The notes beneath the pieces were generated by a model. It was given only the letters and a program-made list of their open reading frames with translations. It did no database searches and was not told where the DNA came from. Made by a program: the position numbers and the translations under genes. Shown piece after piece: positions 10,850 to 22,758 of a stretch of 64,000 nucleotides of DNA. This stretch comes from Carnegiea gigantea (lineage: Eukaryota > Streptophyta > Magnoliopsida > Caryophyllales > Cactaceae). How positions within the stretch are numbered: position 1 is the first letter of the stretch; every line of letters begins with the position of its first letter. The stretch is from NCBI GenBank assembly GCA_029747015.1, contig JAKOGI010000004.1, positions 1,402,501 through 1,466,500 of the forward strand, given 5' to 3'.

Positions 10850-13800
10850 ACATTTGCAAGATTAGTCTGTAAAGTTGGATGTCCTTCTGACTTTGGCATT
10901 AAGAAAATCATGTATTTTTCTTGATAGTTGTTATTGATGTTGCCATTTTTTAAAAAAATAAAATAAAATTATAAGTTTCTTTTTGGTTCTTAATTAACCT
11001 TTCATTTATTGATTGGCATTGGCTGCTTTTGTAGATCCCATCGCGTGAATCTTTGTTGTAGGGTTGTTTTTTCTTCTGATTTTTAATTTGTTTGGTTAAA
11101 AGTAAGCCTATTAAATTAGGTCACCATGTTTAGATGCTTGGGTTATTTTTATACTTAATTTGAGGTAATTTTTTGTTATCCATGTTCAACTTATTGTTTG
11201 TAAAAACCATTATCTAGTTAGTTAGACAAGGTTTGATGTGGGAACTAATAGAGGATATAAGAAGATACTTTTTTTAATCCTCCATGAAACATAGTTATAT
11301 TGCAATTGTACATTATTTGGGTATAAATAAATACCCATTGGCAAGATAAGCCATGTCAAATGCTTCTCATCGTATCATGTTAACAATTAAGCCCTATCTT
11401 CTTTCTCATCACCCTAAGCGTTTTTCGGCATCCTTAAGACTGGCAATGGAGTGGGTGTAGGACATATTTAGCTGTACTCTCACCCATACCTATTTTCAAA
11501 ATCAATATCTATACTCAAACCTATACCTTTTGGGTATTTTAAAGTTATAGTCATATCCATATCCATACCCATACTCATTGGGTATAGCATGTATGCGGAT
11601 TTTATTCGGGTATATATAGATCAAAAAGAATTAAATTCATTTTATACCTATATTCAATATCAAAGAGTCAATATCTTACATTAACACCAAGTTTCCAACA
11701 ACACATCATATCACACCAAATCCAATAAAAGTTTTCCAAATTCAAGCAACAAATTAGCCTTTGACAATTACAGTTTCTAACAAAATATTCTATGAAATCT
11801 TGAATACAATACAAGTCAAAGCGACTAGCAAGATATTCAAGTTTAAGCAACAAAGTCGAACTTTAAAGGAACTAGTACATGCCTTACATGAAGTGGATAT
11901 GGGGTAGGTACGGCGCGGCTATTGATAAAACGGGTATGGAGCGGGTATTGGCGGGTGGAACCTATAGGTACCCATATCCATACTATATATACTCATTTTA
12001 GTAATACTCGTTCCATATCCATTTTATTTCCATTTTTAGCATGCATATTTCATTCCTATTGGGCCAGTTTTTGCGGATTTTAAGAGAGTAAACTTTTTTG
12101 CTTCCCCTATTTATCGTTTGACAAGACTGTGAAAGCTATAGCTAGGGGCATGCAAGAAAACCTATTCTAAAAATCAGGTAACCAGATCAATTTAGTTAAC
12201 CAAACCAAAATATTTCATGCTTGACCAATTTAAAAAATCGGTTTAATTAAGTTTCAAAAACTACACATTTATTTACATTTTAAAAGTCTGTAAGTTCGAT
12301 CCAAAAAAACAGTTTGTAAAGTTGAAAATTTTAAATTTTTGCTGGCAGATCTCCTAGTTAACAAGCTCATTTGTGAAGAGTGAAATAATAATCACACTGA
12401 CAAACCAGTAAACTAATTTAAAAAATTAAATTTTATATTTTATGAGGTTGGATGAATCGGAATTTTCAAGTACTTGAGACCAAGTAAGCGAAAGTTTCAC
12501 TTACTAAGTTTCTTGATTCTAAATCACTTAATCCACTTTTAATTAACTAAAACTCTAATTATGGTTTCGTTAGTACATCCGGTACAGTGACTCTTTTTGA
12601 TGAGAAAAGAAATTTAGGTTTCTTCAAAGAGAGAATTTGATTCGGACCCGCCCCCCAAAAAGAGAGAGAATGATGCGGTATTTGGAAAATTTTATGCTAC
12701 AAACGCATGGCTAGTTACGTACACTACGCGTGTAACCCACGTTCAAGTGGACAAAGGTTCATTATAATCAGGCAAAAGTTCACTACAGTCGGTTAAAGGT
12801 TCACTGCATAGCATAAAAGAGTTATTAGAACAAAATTAAGATGCAAAATCACGAAAAATTCACCATCACCAAATATGAATATATATAGTAGCATCCACAT
12901 CTATAATTTTAAATAAGCAATCAGTTCTAATATTCACAAATTCAACAAGAATCAATATCATTTGTTGGGTAAGGGTTAGGTTCTTATATTAATAGTGCAT
13001 AAGGATTATATTCTTGTTCGTTGGGTTCTTGATGCTGGCGGCCTTCAATATAATAATAATGTCATTAATTATTATGTTCATTAGCTACTAGTTATTTTAT
13101 GAATAAGATAATTTGAGATTGTTATTAATCAGTTGATAATTTTTAGTGGATCCATTCAACAATTTATTGATATTTTCAGTGTCTCTTTTTTTTTAATCGG
13201 AAATGTATTTTTGATTGGTTGTATTATATGTTTTGGCGTCTGCAGTGCATCTTTTCTTACATACGTTGATAATTTTTGATGTCCACATCTAGAAATAAGG
13301 TAGGCGATTAGACACGGAATCGATTATATTGGAATACTATATCTACAGGTGTGTACCTAGCCAGGTACATGGGTATGTACCATAGAATTACTAGCGGTAT
13401 CTAGTCTTCATTTATTTGTTAATTTTCTCCTTTTTTTTTATATGAGAGAACCTTTAAAATTGAGAGCCATAAAGAACAATATTTTAAAATTTTTAAAGAT
13501 GAAACACTTTAATTTACATATTTTGGGGGGTGGGGGGTACCTGATATTTCATCTAGTAAAGCTTACAAAGTTAAGTAAGAAAACTTACAAGACTAGTTTT
13601 CATTCATTTCTCTTTAATATCTACTATCACAATTTCACTGATAGCTTCCTATAGAGTTTTTTTTGTTTGGCTGAATAACAGCTTCTTACATAGAGTTAAT
13701 GATGGTTGTCTAAAGTTTTCATATTCGTACTAAAGTGGATGGTGGAAGTGACCGTCACTGCTTTACATAATTTATAAACTTTACAATGTATATGTCATTA

Positions 13801-15062
13801 AACTACTAGACGAATGGAAGAGAGTTATAGATTTTGGTCATCATGATGAAATATTTATATCATCAAAAGACTAAGTCAATTTTGTTTTTAACTTAACATC
13901 CTATTAATTAGTATATATAGTGAGGTGATTTATATGCACTTTAAATTTTAATACCCGAATGATAAAAAAGTTTACACAATGTTGTTGAAAATTTTGCTAT
14001 ATTACCTTTAAATTGTGGTAAGTTAATAAAAAAAAAATTGAAACTTTTTTTTTAAAAAAAAAATTTCCCTTCCCTAAAGACTCATCCCCAAGTTCCAACA
14101 AGGCACGTACTTTGACTCTGTTGTGTTATTTTATTTGGTGTCTAGGTCCTCTAGGAGGCCTAGTAGCATGTAGACAATGGGTTGGGCATAAATATAATGC
14201 TAGAAAATTTATGCTTTATGGAGGTGTGGAGTCCTTGAAATGTAAATGGTAGCAAGGCACTCTGTGATAATATCAAGTGTTTGTTGACGCAACACAATAA
14301 AATTTTATACGTAGTATAAATTGCAATAGTTATGAATACAACACAATTATTAGACAAATTAAAAAACTGTTGATTCAAGTGCCCGAACCATGAACACCCA
14401 ACTCTAGGTACTCTGAATAGCAATACCTGTAATTATCTCAATATACAGCTCTTTGTATGCTCAAGTCGATGAATGCACATTAATTATATATGTGATCACA
14501 TACAAGAATGATGGAAAACTTAAACAGGTTAAACATTGAAAAAAAACCCGTCATTTCCGTCGCGTGAATGACACTACTTTCATTTGACTAAAAACAAAAA
14601 TAATTTATCCAAAGATAAATATAACTTACAGTTCAGCAATAACGATGTCACAAGTACGATTGAATTCAGAGGATTAATCTTGCAATATGCTCTTAGAAAT
14701 GGTAATAGGCAAGCAAACATGCTTGGTGTTGAAGTTTAAGATGTCTTCATAAAGAATTAAGGTACATCAATAAAATAGAATTTTAGTATATTAATAGGAA
14801 TGTAAACTTTCCAAGGATCGCTTCAAATAGCATAAAATCAAACACTTCATTTATTTTGCAAGCACGAAATATTTTGCTAAATGCTTCTTTTTTTTTTTCA
14901 CCAACATTGCTATTGAATTGCAAAATGCAAAATAATTACCCTTTTTTTCCATCAACACTGCTATTGAATTGCAAAATGCAAAATAATTACCTATAATACA
15001 AATGTTACGAACTTTTTCGCCATTTAAAATCATTACATCCTAGTTCCTAAGGATCGCTTTTG
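10850..15062. other. AT-rich intergenic part of left arm with small repeats
   Basis: No protein-coding gene is recognised. Visible structure includes the hAT remnant at 11.43-11.99 kb and a run of about 22 bp units around AAAGGTTCA (about 12,752-12,812). A 51 bp tandem duplication sits at about 14,902-15,000, with units starting CAACATTGC and CAACACTGC. A short segment at 14,511-14,569 is inverted relative to the other arm. A monomeric C tract followed by A lies at about 12,651. Confidence 0.5.
11434..11990. mobile_element. Decayed hAT-family element (left-arm copy)
   Basis: The left edge reads CTGGCAATGGAGTGGG and the right portion carries GGGTATGGAGCGGGTATTGG. Between them are ATACCCATAC-type repeats and a TATTCGGGTATATATAG block shared with the elements at 6.9-7.5 kb and 54.9-55.8 kb. 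The ends are too degraded to define a target duplication. A matching copy sits in the right arm, so the insertion is older than the duplication. Confidence 0.55.
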
Positions 15063-15291
15063 GAGGGCGTTTAATAACAACAGCTGTTTGAACCTTTTTG
15101 TAAAAATAATATAATTATCCAGAAGTTTGAAAAGATCACATTATTTAAAAGTAATTTATAGATAAGAGCATAAATAAAACTTTACTAACAAATTTTTTAG
15201 AAACAGCTAATTTTACCAAACATTTTTTCTAAAAACAGCTAATTTAAACAAAATAACTAATAGTTAACAGCTATTTTCCAAACACAACCTT
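15063..15291. mobile_element. hAT-like MITE, internally deleted copy
   Basis: The ends resemble each other in inverted orientation: GAGGGCGTTTAATAACAACAG on the left and, on the opposite strand, AAGGTTGTGTTTGGAAAATAG. The interior is rich in AACAGCTA motifs. The right-arm counterpart (42,623-42,997) is about 146 bp longer, so this copy lost an internal block between GCTGTTTGA and CTTTTTGTAAAAAT, or the other gained it. No target duplication is clear. Confidence 0.5.
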
Positions 15292-15482
15292 GATCTTTTA
15301 AAAGATTTTGCATACAAGACGCTTGACCCGATTTTCCTTTTCTCCCTTCTATATATCAAAAGTGCTTTCAAGTTTCAATGTTGTAGAAAAATCCATCTAT
15401 TAATGTAATCTGTAACATGACTTGTTCCTTGCTAAGGCAACCTGCCTCTTGAAAGGCGACTGAGCAGCAAATTGATCGTCCC

Positions 15483-15545
15483 AATTAAAGTGCTTAGTTT
15501 TTTTGTTTTTTTTTTTTTTGGGGGATCGAAATTAAAGTGCTTAGT
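15483..15545 (-). mobile_element. Extremely truncated LINE-type insertion (tail only)
   Basis: A perfect 17 bp direct repeat, AATTAAAGTGCTTAGTT, occurs at 15,483-15,499 and 15,529-15,545. Between the copies lies little more than a T-run followed by GGGGGATCGA. On the minus strand this is a few 3' bases ending in C-run then poly(A), like the 3' end of the LINE at 35.98 kb. It is shared with the right arm (about 42,370-42,430). Confidence 0.65.
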
Positions 15546-15886
15546 TGACCATTACTACCACTAGCACGGGCAAATTACACCAGTATCTACAAATGGTTCA
15601 CGCAAGACAACGAAAATTGTTCATGCATTCCAATAGTTACCGGTAGAAGGATGCAACCATTGTGGGGCTCTCGTTTGACCGTAATGGCTAATCTCTAAGC
15701 TTGCTTGCCTGCCTCTCTGGACGTGATTGAGAAGCATCTTCATCAAGTCCGACTGCTGCCTTCAAAGCACTGGCAGATCTTTGTTGGGATTGAGCCCCCG
15801 AAAGTCCCTTCTTTTTCCTGAACTTACTTGAATGTACAATTTGTTACTCGTAACACACATAAATTTTAGCATAATGGGTACAGCTA

Positions 15887-16311
15887 TTAAAATTTAACCA
15901 AAGAGTTCGGGGATTCAAACCTGAAGCCCCCCCCCCCCCAAAACAAAAAAAGAAAAAGAAAAAAAAAACTTCCGTAAGTTCCACGTTTGCTTCGACAGGA
16001 ACTCCAATGCCCAGCATCCTGTTTGTAATTCGTAGAGTAGATTGAGTGAATAAAGGCTAAGTTACCGGATCTATTGTCGCTAGGTCTCTCTATTCCAACA
16101 AGTCTAGTGTCTAATGCTCCATCAATCTCCACCAGAGCCACATTTCCTTCATTCTGGCACCCTCCCTTGATCGTGTAGTACCTTTGGTGTATAGTTGCAG
16201 TCTCAATGCTTTGCTTTGTTTAGTCATCAACAAGTCTCTTGATACCAGCTTGCAAGATCTCTGTGGTTTGATTAGTACTTTCTTTCTGCAAATCTTGGAA
16301 TTTCTGGACAT
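15887..16311 (-). other. Arm-conserved open-frame fragment of unknown origin
   Basis: On the minus strand two overlapping frames (about 84 and 66 codons) run through this stretch and recur in the right arm at 41,605-42,029. They include a run reading LVEIDGALDTRLVGIERPSD. I do not recognise the family, and the frame is interrupted by a C-run/A-run tract. It may be a fragment of an old element or captured gene. Confidence 0.3.
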
Positions 16312-16364
16312 TTATAAATTCCTGAGGATTAGAATAAAGTGCTTACCTTAGCCTAGGATAAAAA

Positions 16365-16569
16365 TGTAGAGATTATATTATTTTCCTTAGATAATCAGTT
16401 TGTTAGAGTTTGTTAGTTAGAGGATGTTAGTCCACTTGCAGGTGGTTAGGAGGCAGCTCATCGTATATAAACATGTATTCTGTTGAATTCATTTTCAGGA
16501 TCAATGAAATATGACTTTTCCCTCCATTTTCCACTCTTTCTTTCTCTAGTTTCTTCCCTTCTTTTCACA
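16365..16569 (+). repeat. 5' LTR of copia element
   Basis: Begins TGTAGAGATTATA and ends CTTCTTTTCACA. A TATATAAA promoter-like box lies near 16,463. Compared by eye with the 3' LTR there are about seven substitutions and one 4 bp indel (ATCG present only in the 3' copy), that is about 3.4% substitution divergence. Most changes are C/T or G/A transitions. Confidence 0.93.
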
Positions 16570-16581
16570 TGGTATCAGAGC
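16570..16581 (+). promoter_or_regulatory. Primer-binding site (initiator tRNA-Met)
   Basis: TGGTATCAGAGC lies directly after the 5' LTR. It is the standard complement to the 3' end of plant initiator methionine tRNA used to prime copia reverse transcription. Confidence 0.9.
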
Positions 16582-16777
16582 TCACGGTTGAGCTCCTGGA
16601 TTTTCTCCCTTCTGCTGTCGATTGGTTGATTTGATTTCACATATGATTCATCCCAGTAAACTCTATATTTCTCTCATTCGATTGATTGTTTTCGAATCAA
16701 TCCTACATTCTTTGATTGTTCTTTAGAACATTAACTGATTGATCTTCAAGAATCTAATTCCTGATTGTTCCATATTA

Positions 16778-17660
16778 ATGGCGACCGAAATTCCTAATGG
16801 TGATCTGTTTTCTCTTACTGGAGCAGATCATCCAGGATTACAACTCACAAACAAGCAGTTTGATGGCGATAATTTACTGGTTGGAGTAGGTCAGCTCGCA
16901 TGGCTCTTGGGGCTCGATTGAAGCTGAGGTTCATTGATGGATCCTGCAATAAGCCTGATGCGAATTCAGACAATTTGCAAAAATGGCTTCGATGCGACTA
17001 TATGGTGCGATGCTGGTTGCTGAACTCCATGGTTCCAACTATTGCTGAAAGTTTGATGTATGTTCCTTCGGCTAAAGACCTATGGAGTGAACTCAATGAG
17101 AGGTTTGGGGAAGCTCAAGGGCCCTTGATATATCAGTTAAATCGTGATCTGGTTCTTTTATCACAAGGAAATGATCCAGTCTCGATATATTATTCAAGGA
17201 TGAAGAAGTATTGGGATGAACTTCAGGAGATTGATGGAATTCCAAAGTGTACCTGTGCAGCTGCTAAAACTTGCACTTGCAATTTACACAAAAAAATTCT
17301 GGATTTAGAATCCAGAAATAAGCTTTTTCAATTTCTTATGGGACTGAATTCTGGATATGATGCTATCAAGAATCAGATTCTTGCCATGGATCCCTTGCCT
17401 ACAGTTAATAGGGCAAATTACATCATACAACAGCAGAGAAGCAGAGAAAATTGAAAGAAAACATGCAGGTTACAACTGATGCTGAAGCTTATGCTGTACA
17501 CAAACAAGGTCCCAAGCGTTTTACTATTGCTAAAAAGGATAACAAGAAGGCCAAGAATGACAAATTCTGTTAGCACTGTAAGATCAAAGGCCATAGCATT
17601 GACCAATGTTTTAAAATCCATGGATATCTAGACTGGAGCAAGGAAAAGTATGGAACGAAA
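16778..17660 (+). pseudogene. copia gag (capsid and zinc knuckle), disrupted
   Basis: Gag would package element RNA. A plausible start ATG lies at 16,778 (MATEIPNGD). The frame shifts near 16,890 and continues from MALGARLKL at 16,900 to 17,454, where a stop ends the 184-codon segment. The segment has a copia-type gag core (WLRCDYMVRCWLLNSM, LWSELNERFG, YYSRMKKYWDEL). A zinc knuckle of the form CxxCxxxxHxxxxC lies at about 17,568-17,610 (HCKIKGHSIDQCF) but has a stop codon between its first two cysteines. At least one frameshift and two stops show the product is not made intact. Confidence 0.85.
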
Positions 17661-17672
17661 ATAGCTGCTCAA

Positions 17673-19250
17673 GTGGTAACCTCAGAATATCATACAAGTG
17701 TTTTTGAACAGAACAGCCCCCTGGAAATTGGTGAAGAACAGCATAGTGCTCAAGGCACTAATACAGCATTAATCAATGTTGTTTGTCAAGAAGTGTTGAA
17801 GGCCCTCAAATGTCAGGGTGGAGGATCTGGTAATGTGACTGCTGGACCAATTTCGAGTGCCTTTGCAGGTCACTCCATGGTTGCTTCTTCTTTCATGCAA
17901 CTAGATGAATCTATGGTATGTCTTGGATAGTAGATACAAGGGCTTCAGATCACACGTCTTCTTATTTGCCTCACTTTACCCAAAAAAAAACTTTGCAAAG
18001 ACCTGTGCTGGTTAGACTACTAGATGGACATACCAAAACTGTAAGTATAGTAGGGAACATAAAGATATGCCCTAGAATTACACTCAAGGATGTTCTATAT
18101 GTGAAGGATTTTAAGTACAATTTGTTGTCCATAAGCAAGCTACTGGAAGACAGTGATTTCGTGGCTTTGTTTACCAAAAAGGGGTTTATGGTACAGGACC
18201 CTACTACTAAAAGGATTGTGGCTGATGGCAACAAGGAATCAGGGCTTTATGAGTTGCAGGCTGCTGGTTTCCAACACAGACACATCACTGATGATACCCT
18301 TTCACATACCAGAGGAGAAGAATCTTCAAGAATTGTGAATAATGTTGATTGTAAGGATTTGTTTTTGATGCATACAAGGCTAGGACATGCCTCTCTATCC
18401 AAATTGTCTCACTTGGATGATGTTTCTAGTGAAGTTTTGAGTAAATTCATTTGTGATTCTTGCCAAATGGCTAAGTTTTACAGAGTTCCTTTTTCTGTAA
18501 GCAATTCAAGAGCTACTACCCCATTTGAATTGATTCATGCAGACCTCTGGGGTCCTTATAGGAAACCAGACACTAGTGGAGCACATTACTTTCTTACAAT
18601 TCTTGATGATGCAAAACAAGATGCAAGTTCCTGACCAAATAAGTAATTTCAATTTGTATGTCCAGAATCAGTTCTCAGCAAGCATCAAAACCATTAGAAC
18701 TGATAATGGCACTGAGTTCTTTCAAGAAAACTGTGGTTCTATTTTCAAGCAATTTGGTATCATTCATGAAAGAAGTGTTACTGGTACTCCACAATAAAAT
18801 GGAAGGGTTGAAAGGAAGCATCGACATCTAGTTGAGATTGCAAGAGCTATCAAAATTCATGCTAATCTTCCTAATAAGTTTTGGGGATCTTGTATTCTTG
18901 CAGCCACGTACATTATAAATCGACTTCCTTCTTCTGTTTTGAAGTGGAAGTCTCCCTTTGAGAGTTTATATGGTTCTAAACCTGATATGTCCCACTTGAA
19001 AACTATTGGATGCCTATGCTATGCATTGAATCTCAAGCACAGATATGACAAATTTGCGGCTAAAGGCAGGAGGTGTATGCTATTGTGATACCCTGCAGGA
19101 CAAAAGGCATACAAGTTGTATGATCTTGGCAACCATACTATATTTGTTAGTAGGATGTTCACTTTGAAGAAAATATTTTTCCCTTTAAACAACATGTTTC
19201 TGCACAACAGCACCCTTCTACTTATGTACTCCCTCAGTTTATCCTTGTAT
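17673..19250 (+). pseudogene. copia protease and integrase, disrupted
   Basis: The protease active-site region reads SWIVDTRASDHTS at about 17,918-17,956; the usual motif is D-(S/T)-G-A, so the glycine has become arginine and activity should be lost. A GAG pre-integrase segment (LMHTRLGHASLSKLSHLD) lies near 18,367, followed by the integrase core: HADLWGPYRKPDTSG near 18,537 and TIRTDNGTEFF near 18,700. A gap follows LTILDDA at about 18,610, where core sequence is missing, and a TAA stop replaces a Gln codon after VTGTPQ at 18,794. The remainder, to about 19,250, is in mixed frames. Confidence 0.85.
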
Positions 19251-19561
19251 GTTCAGATCCTAATGCATACCAGGACCTTGAACTAATTTCCCCAACTCAA
19301 TCCCCTCAGTCCTCTGTTACACAAATTCCTCCATTCCCTGCTACCAGACAAGAACTCATTCCTACATTCTCTATTCATAATGCCCCTCCTACTTCTGATT
19401 TACAGTCACAAGAAACCCCTCATATCTCATCCAACATCAAACCTCCAGTTCCCTCTCCTCCTCTAAGAAGAACTGCTCGGACCATCAAACCCCCTGGTTG
19501 GCTCCAAGATTTTGCTTGTTCTATTTCCACCTCTACATTCACCATAGCACCCTCCAATGCC

Positions 19562-21179
19562 TTGTATCCTTTACTCCAACAATCAGATTTTAACCATCTG
19601 CACCCTACCTATGTTGCTTCATTATGCAATGTTCTTTCCTTGAAAGAACCTCACACCTATACTCAAGCTAGCCAAGACCCTAGATGGGTTAATGCTATGA
19701 ACCAAGAGATAGCTGCCTTAGAAGTCAATGATACTTGGGAAATCACTGATCTACCACCTGGCAAAAAGGCCATTAGCTCCAAATGGGTGTACAAGATTAA
19801 GTTCAAACCTGATGGTACAGTGGAAAGATTCAAGGCCAGATTTGTTGTTCGAGGGTTTGACCAGATTTTAGATGAAGATTACACAGATACCTTTTCTCCT
19901 GTTGCCAAGTTGCCCACTGTGAGAACCTTAATTGCCTTAGCCACTATCAAGCAGCGGCCTATACATCAACTGGACATCAATAATGCTTTTCTTCATGGGT
20001 TTTTAGATGAGGAAGTCTACATACTACCCCTAGCAGATATGAAAAGGCTGAAGGCAATGTATGTAGACTTAAGAAATCATTATATGGGCTTAAGCAAGCC
20101 TCCAGATAGTGGAATAAAGAGCTTACTGCATGTCTCATCAGCCAAGGATTTGTTCAATCCAAACAAGATTATTCCCTTTTTACTAGAGGCTCTGGAATCA
20201 CATTTCTTGTTGTCCTTGTTTATGTTGATGATGTCTTGATTACTGGGGAAGCTACTGTTGATATTATTCATCTCAAGCAAGCCCTTCACCAAGCATTTAC
20301 TATCAAGGATCTGGGACTTATAAGATATTTCCTAGGGATTGAGGTGGCAAGATCCTCTGCAGGCACACTTCTTAATCAAAGAAAATATCTCCTTGATATT
20401 CTTAAGGATGCTGGCCTTACAGCATGTAAACCTACCACTTTTCCTCTACCTACCCATCTCAAACTATCTATTGATAAAGGAGATCTCCTTTCGAGTCCTG
20501 AACTTTACAGAAGACTCATTGGAAGATTATTGTATCTCAACATTACCAGGCCAGACATATCTTACTCTGTACAACACCTTAGTCAATTTGTGAGTCAACC
20601 AAGAGAACCACATTTGCAGGCAGCTTTCCATCTACTTAGATACCTCAAGGGCACTGTCAATGCTGGCCTATTCGATCCAGCAACTGCTGCACTTAATCTC
20701 ACAGCCTACACTGATGCAGATTGGAGAAGATGCATATCCAGTAGAAGATCCCTCACTGGCTTTTGCATTTTCCTTGGTGGTTCCTTAGTTTCTTGGAAAA
20801 CTAAAAAACAAGCCCCACTGTCTTCAAGTCCTCAGCTAAGTCTGAATATCGGGCCATGTCAGAAACCACGAGTGAACTTGTGTGGATGGCTGGCCTCCTC
20901 AGGGATCTCCAGATTCCCTTACCTCTACCTCTAACACTCTACTGTGACAACAAAGCTGCTCAATACATTGCAGCCAATCCCATTTTTCATAATCGCACAA
21001 AGCATTTGGATATAGATTGCCATTATGTCAGAGATAAACTTCAAGAAGGTTTCCTGCAGACATCTCATATTAGCTCTCATCGTCAACTAGCTGACATAAT
21101 GACCAAGCCTTTATCAGCCACACAACATCACGATTTAGCTGTCAAGTTGGGACTTGTCTTCCATCCCAGTCCAACTTGA
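19562..21179 (+). pseudogene. copia reverse transcriptase and RNase H, disrupted
   Basis: The reverse transcriptase begins with AMNQEIAALEVNDTWEI near 19,693 and includes KWVYKIKFKPDGTVERFKAR and the QLDINNAFLHG motif. The frame breaks near 20,030. The catalytic YVDDVLITG is intact at about 20,221-20,247 in another frame. RNase H motifs follow (YTDADW near 20,707; SLTGFCIFLGG), then another frameshift near 20,820, and the C-terminal part (CDNKAAQYIAANPIFHNRTK, IADIMTKPL-type end) from 20,856 to 21,179. Family knowledge: these are the polymerase and RNA-removal steps of retrotransposition. At least three frames are needed, so it is inactive. Confidence 0.9.
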
Positions 21180-21187
21180 GGGGGGGC

Positions 21188-21396
21188 TGTAGAGATTATA
21201 TTATTTTCCTTAGATAATCAGTTTGTTAGATCGAGTTTGTTAGTTAGAGGTTGTTAGCCCACTTGCAGGTGGTTAGGAGGCAGCTCATTGTATGTAAACA
21301 TGTATTCTGTTGAATTCATTTTCAAGATCAATGAAATATGACTTTTCCCTCTATTTTCCACTTTTTCTTTCTCTAGTTTCTTCCCTTCTTTTCACA
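21188..21396 (+). repeat. 3' LTR of copia element
   Basis: 209 bp, preceded by a polypurine tract GAGGGGGGG. Same termini as the 5' LTR. It has a 4 bp insertion relative to the 5' copy and about seven substitutions. Confidence 0.93.
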
Positions 21397-22039
21397 AAAA
21401 TGCAGGTACTTGCACCAGTCTCTAATCCATGCTTTTTAGAAGGATAGAATGTAATGTTTGCATCAGGGAGACCTTATTGTATATTTCATTAAGAAGCACA
21501 CTGAATGAGTTGTAACTATGCATCAATGAACTTTTGCAAGCATTTGCCAATTAAGGAACAGGTCACAAGATAACAAAGGGACACTTGAAGATGATCGTAT
21601 ATTGGAAAGAAAACCCCTTTTCAGTGTAGAAATCACCCATTTGATTTGGTCACTTTGATTGCTCAACAATCAACAACCTTGTTGAAACCTTGAATTAAGC
21701 TCAAATTCTTGGTAGTTGGTACCATACACATCAATATCAAACAAAAGACGTCTGCAACCACAGTGGCAAAAATAGTTGGCAAAAATCATTGAAATTTAAA
21801 TTTAACCTTGAGTTTGAAATTCATCCCTAGTGTTCCTCGCTTACTTGTTGTGTGCCCCTCCACGCAAGTAAACCCCCCCCCCCCCAAAAAAAAGGCCCGG
21901 GGGGGAGAACAAGAGGAAGAAGAAGATGATTCCATCAAGAATATCAGAATCATTGGATCATAACACATGGGAAAACAGATGTGCTGTCGTAAGAATCTAA
22001 TAATACACCCTAAAGTTTTCAAAGGAATTTTCTTTGGTT

Positions 22040-22240
22040 AGATCAAGCCACTGAGCCTAAGGGTACAATGGACAGAACTTGGATCAGGCGGAGAGGATCA
22101 GGATTGGTCCACTGGCACCCCAATGGTCCTCCTTGCAAGAGTATTGCTGTAATCCAAATTTGAACCTGGGTAGCCCCTGCACAGGAGGCGAACTGACAAC
22201 TACCAAGCTCTCTACCCTGTTGGCCGGTATCACAAAGGTA
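22040..22240 (-). repeat. tRNA-derived SINE-like sequence (left-arm copy)
   Basis: On the minus strand an A-box-like TAGAGAGCTTGGTAG (about 22,201-22,216) is followed about 45 bp later by a B-box-like GGTTCAAATTT (22,156-22,166), the internal RNA polymerase III promoter arrangement of tRNAs. The molecule does not fold as a functional tRNA by inspection. The same sequence lies in the right arm on the + strand. Boundaries are approximate and no target duplication was found. Confidence 0.5.
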
Positions 22241-22758
22241 TTAAAATCGGCTAATGCATGAAACTAAGTGGAATAATATGCAACCCACAATGTCCAGATC
22301 TTTTCGACCCTTCGAAGTAAGAACAAATCTAAAATGAAAGAAGAGACCAGCAGTAACATTCTTATCCCCCAAATTCCCTTTATAATGTCAGAAACCCGTG
22401 ACTCAGATGCTCAAAAGCATACCTATAGAACTGCATGAGTAAAATTATCACCAACTTCCTTACACGTGCTTGACGATACATATGAGAATAACAGCCATCT
22501 AGTCTAGGCTAAATTAGAGCGACTATTGGTTGGCTTCGCAAACTGCATTTCTCCCCTTTCGTGTCTTACTTTTCTTCTAACCCCATTAAATGAACTCTAC
22601 TCTAAAGAACTAGCTCCCACGGACATGTTCTTCAATGCTTTGACCAATGCCTCTTAGGCTCATGTGAATGTGGGGACTTATGTAGGTCCACCGATTGTAG
22701 AAAGTTGACTAATTCCCTACAACTAAAAGGACATCATACCCTAATTGGTGCAGCAGTT

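Larger units (their letters stand above)
16365..21396 (+). mobile_element. Ty1/copia retrotransposon, full length but broken, left arm only
   Basis: A 5,032 bp element with LTRs of 205 bp (16,365-16,569) and 209 bp (21,188-21,396), both starting TGTAGAGATTA and ending TTTTCACA. A primer-binding site for initiator tRNA-Met (TGGTATCAGAGC) follows the 5' LTR, and a G-rich polypurine tract (21,178-21,186) precedes the 3' LTR. The flanks are A-runs (AAAAA and AAAAT), consistent with a 5 bp target duplication with one mismatch. The right arm has a clean empty site here (41,539-41,560). Domain order gag, protease, integrase, reverse transcriptase, RNase H is the copia order. Stops and frameshifts make it non-autonomous. 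Confidence 0.95.

Noticed and set aside
22150..22235. Functional tRNA gene (A-box and B-box present)
   Set aside because: The sequence does not form a full cloverleaf by inspection and its B box departs from consensus; a SINE remnant is more likely.
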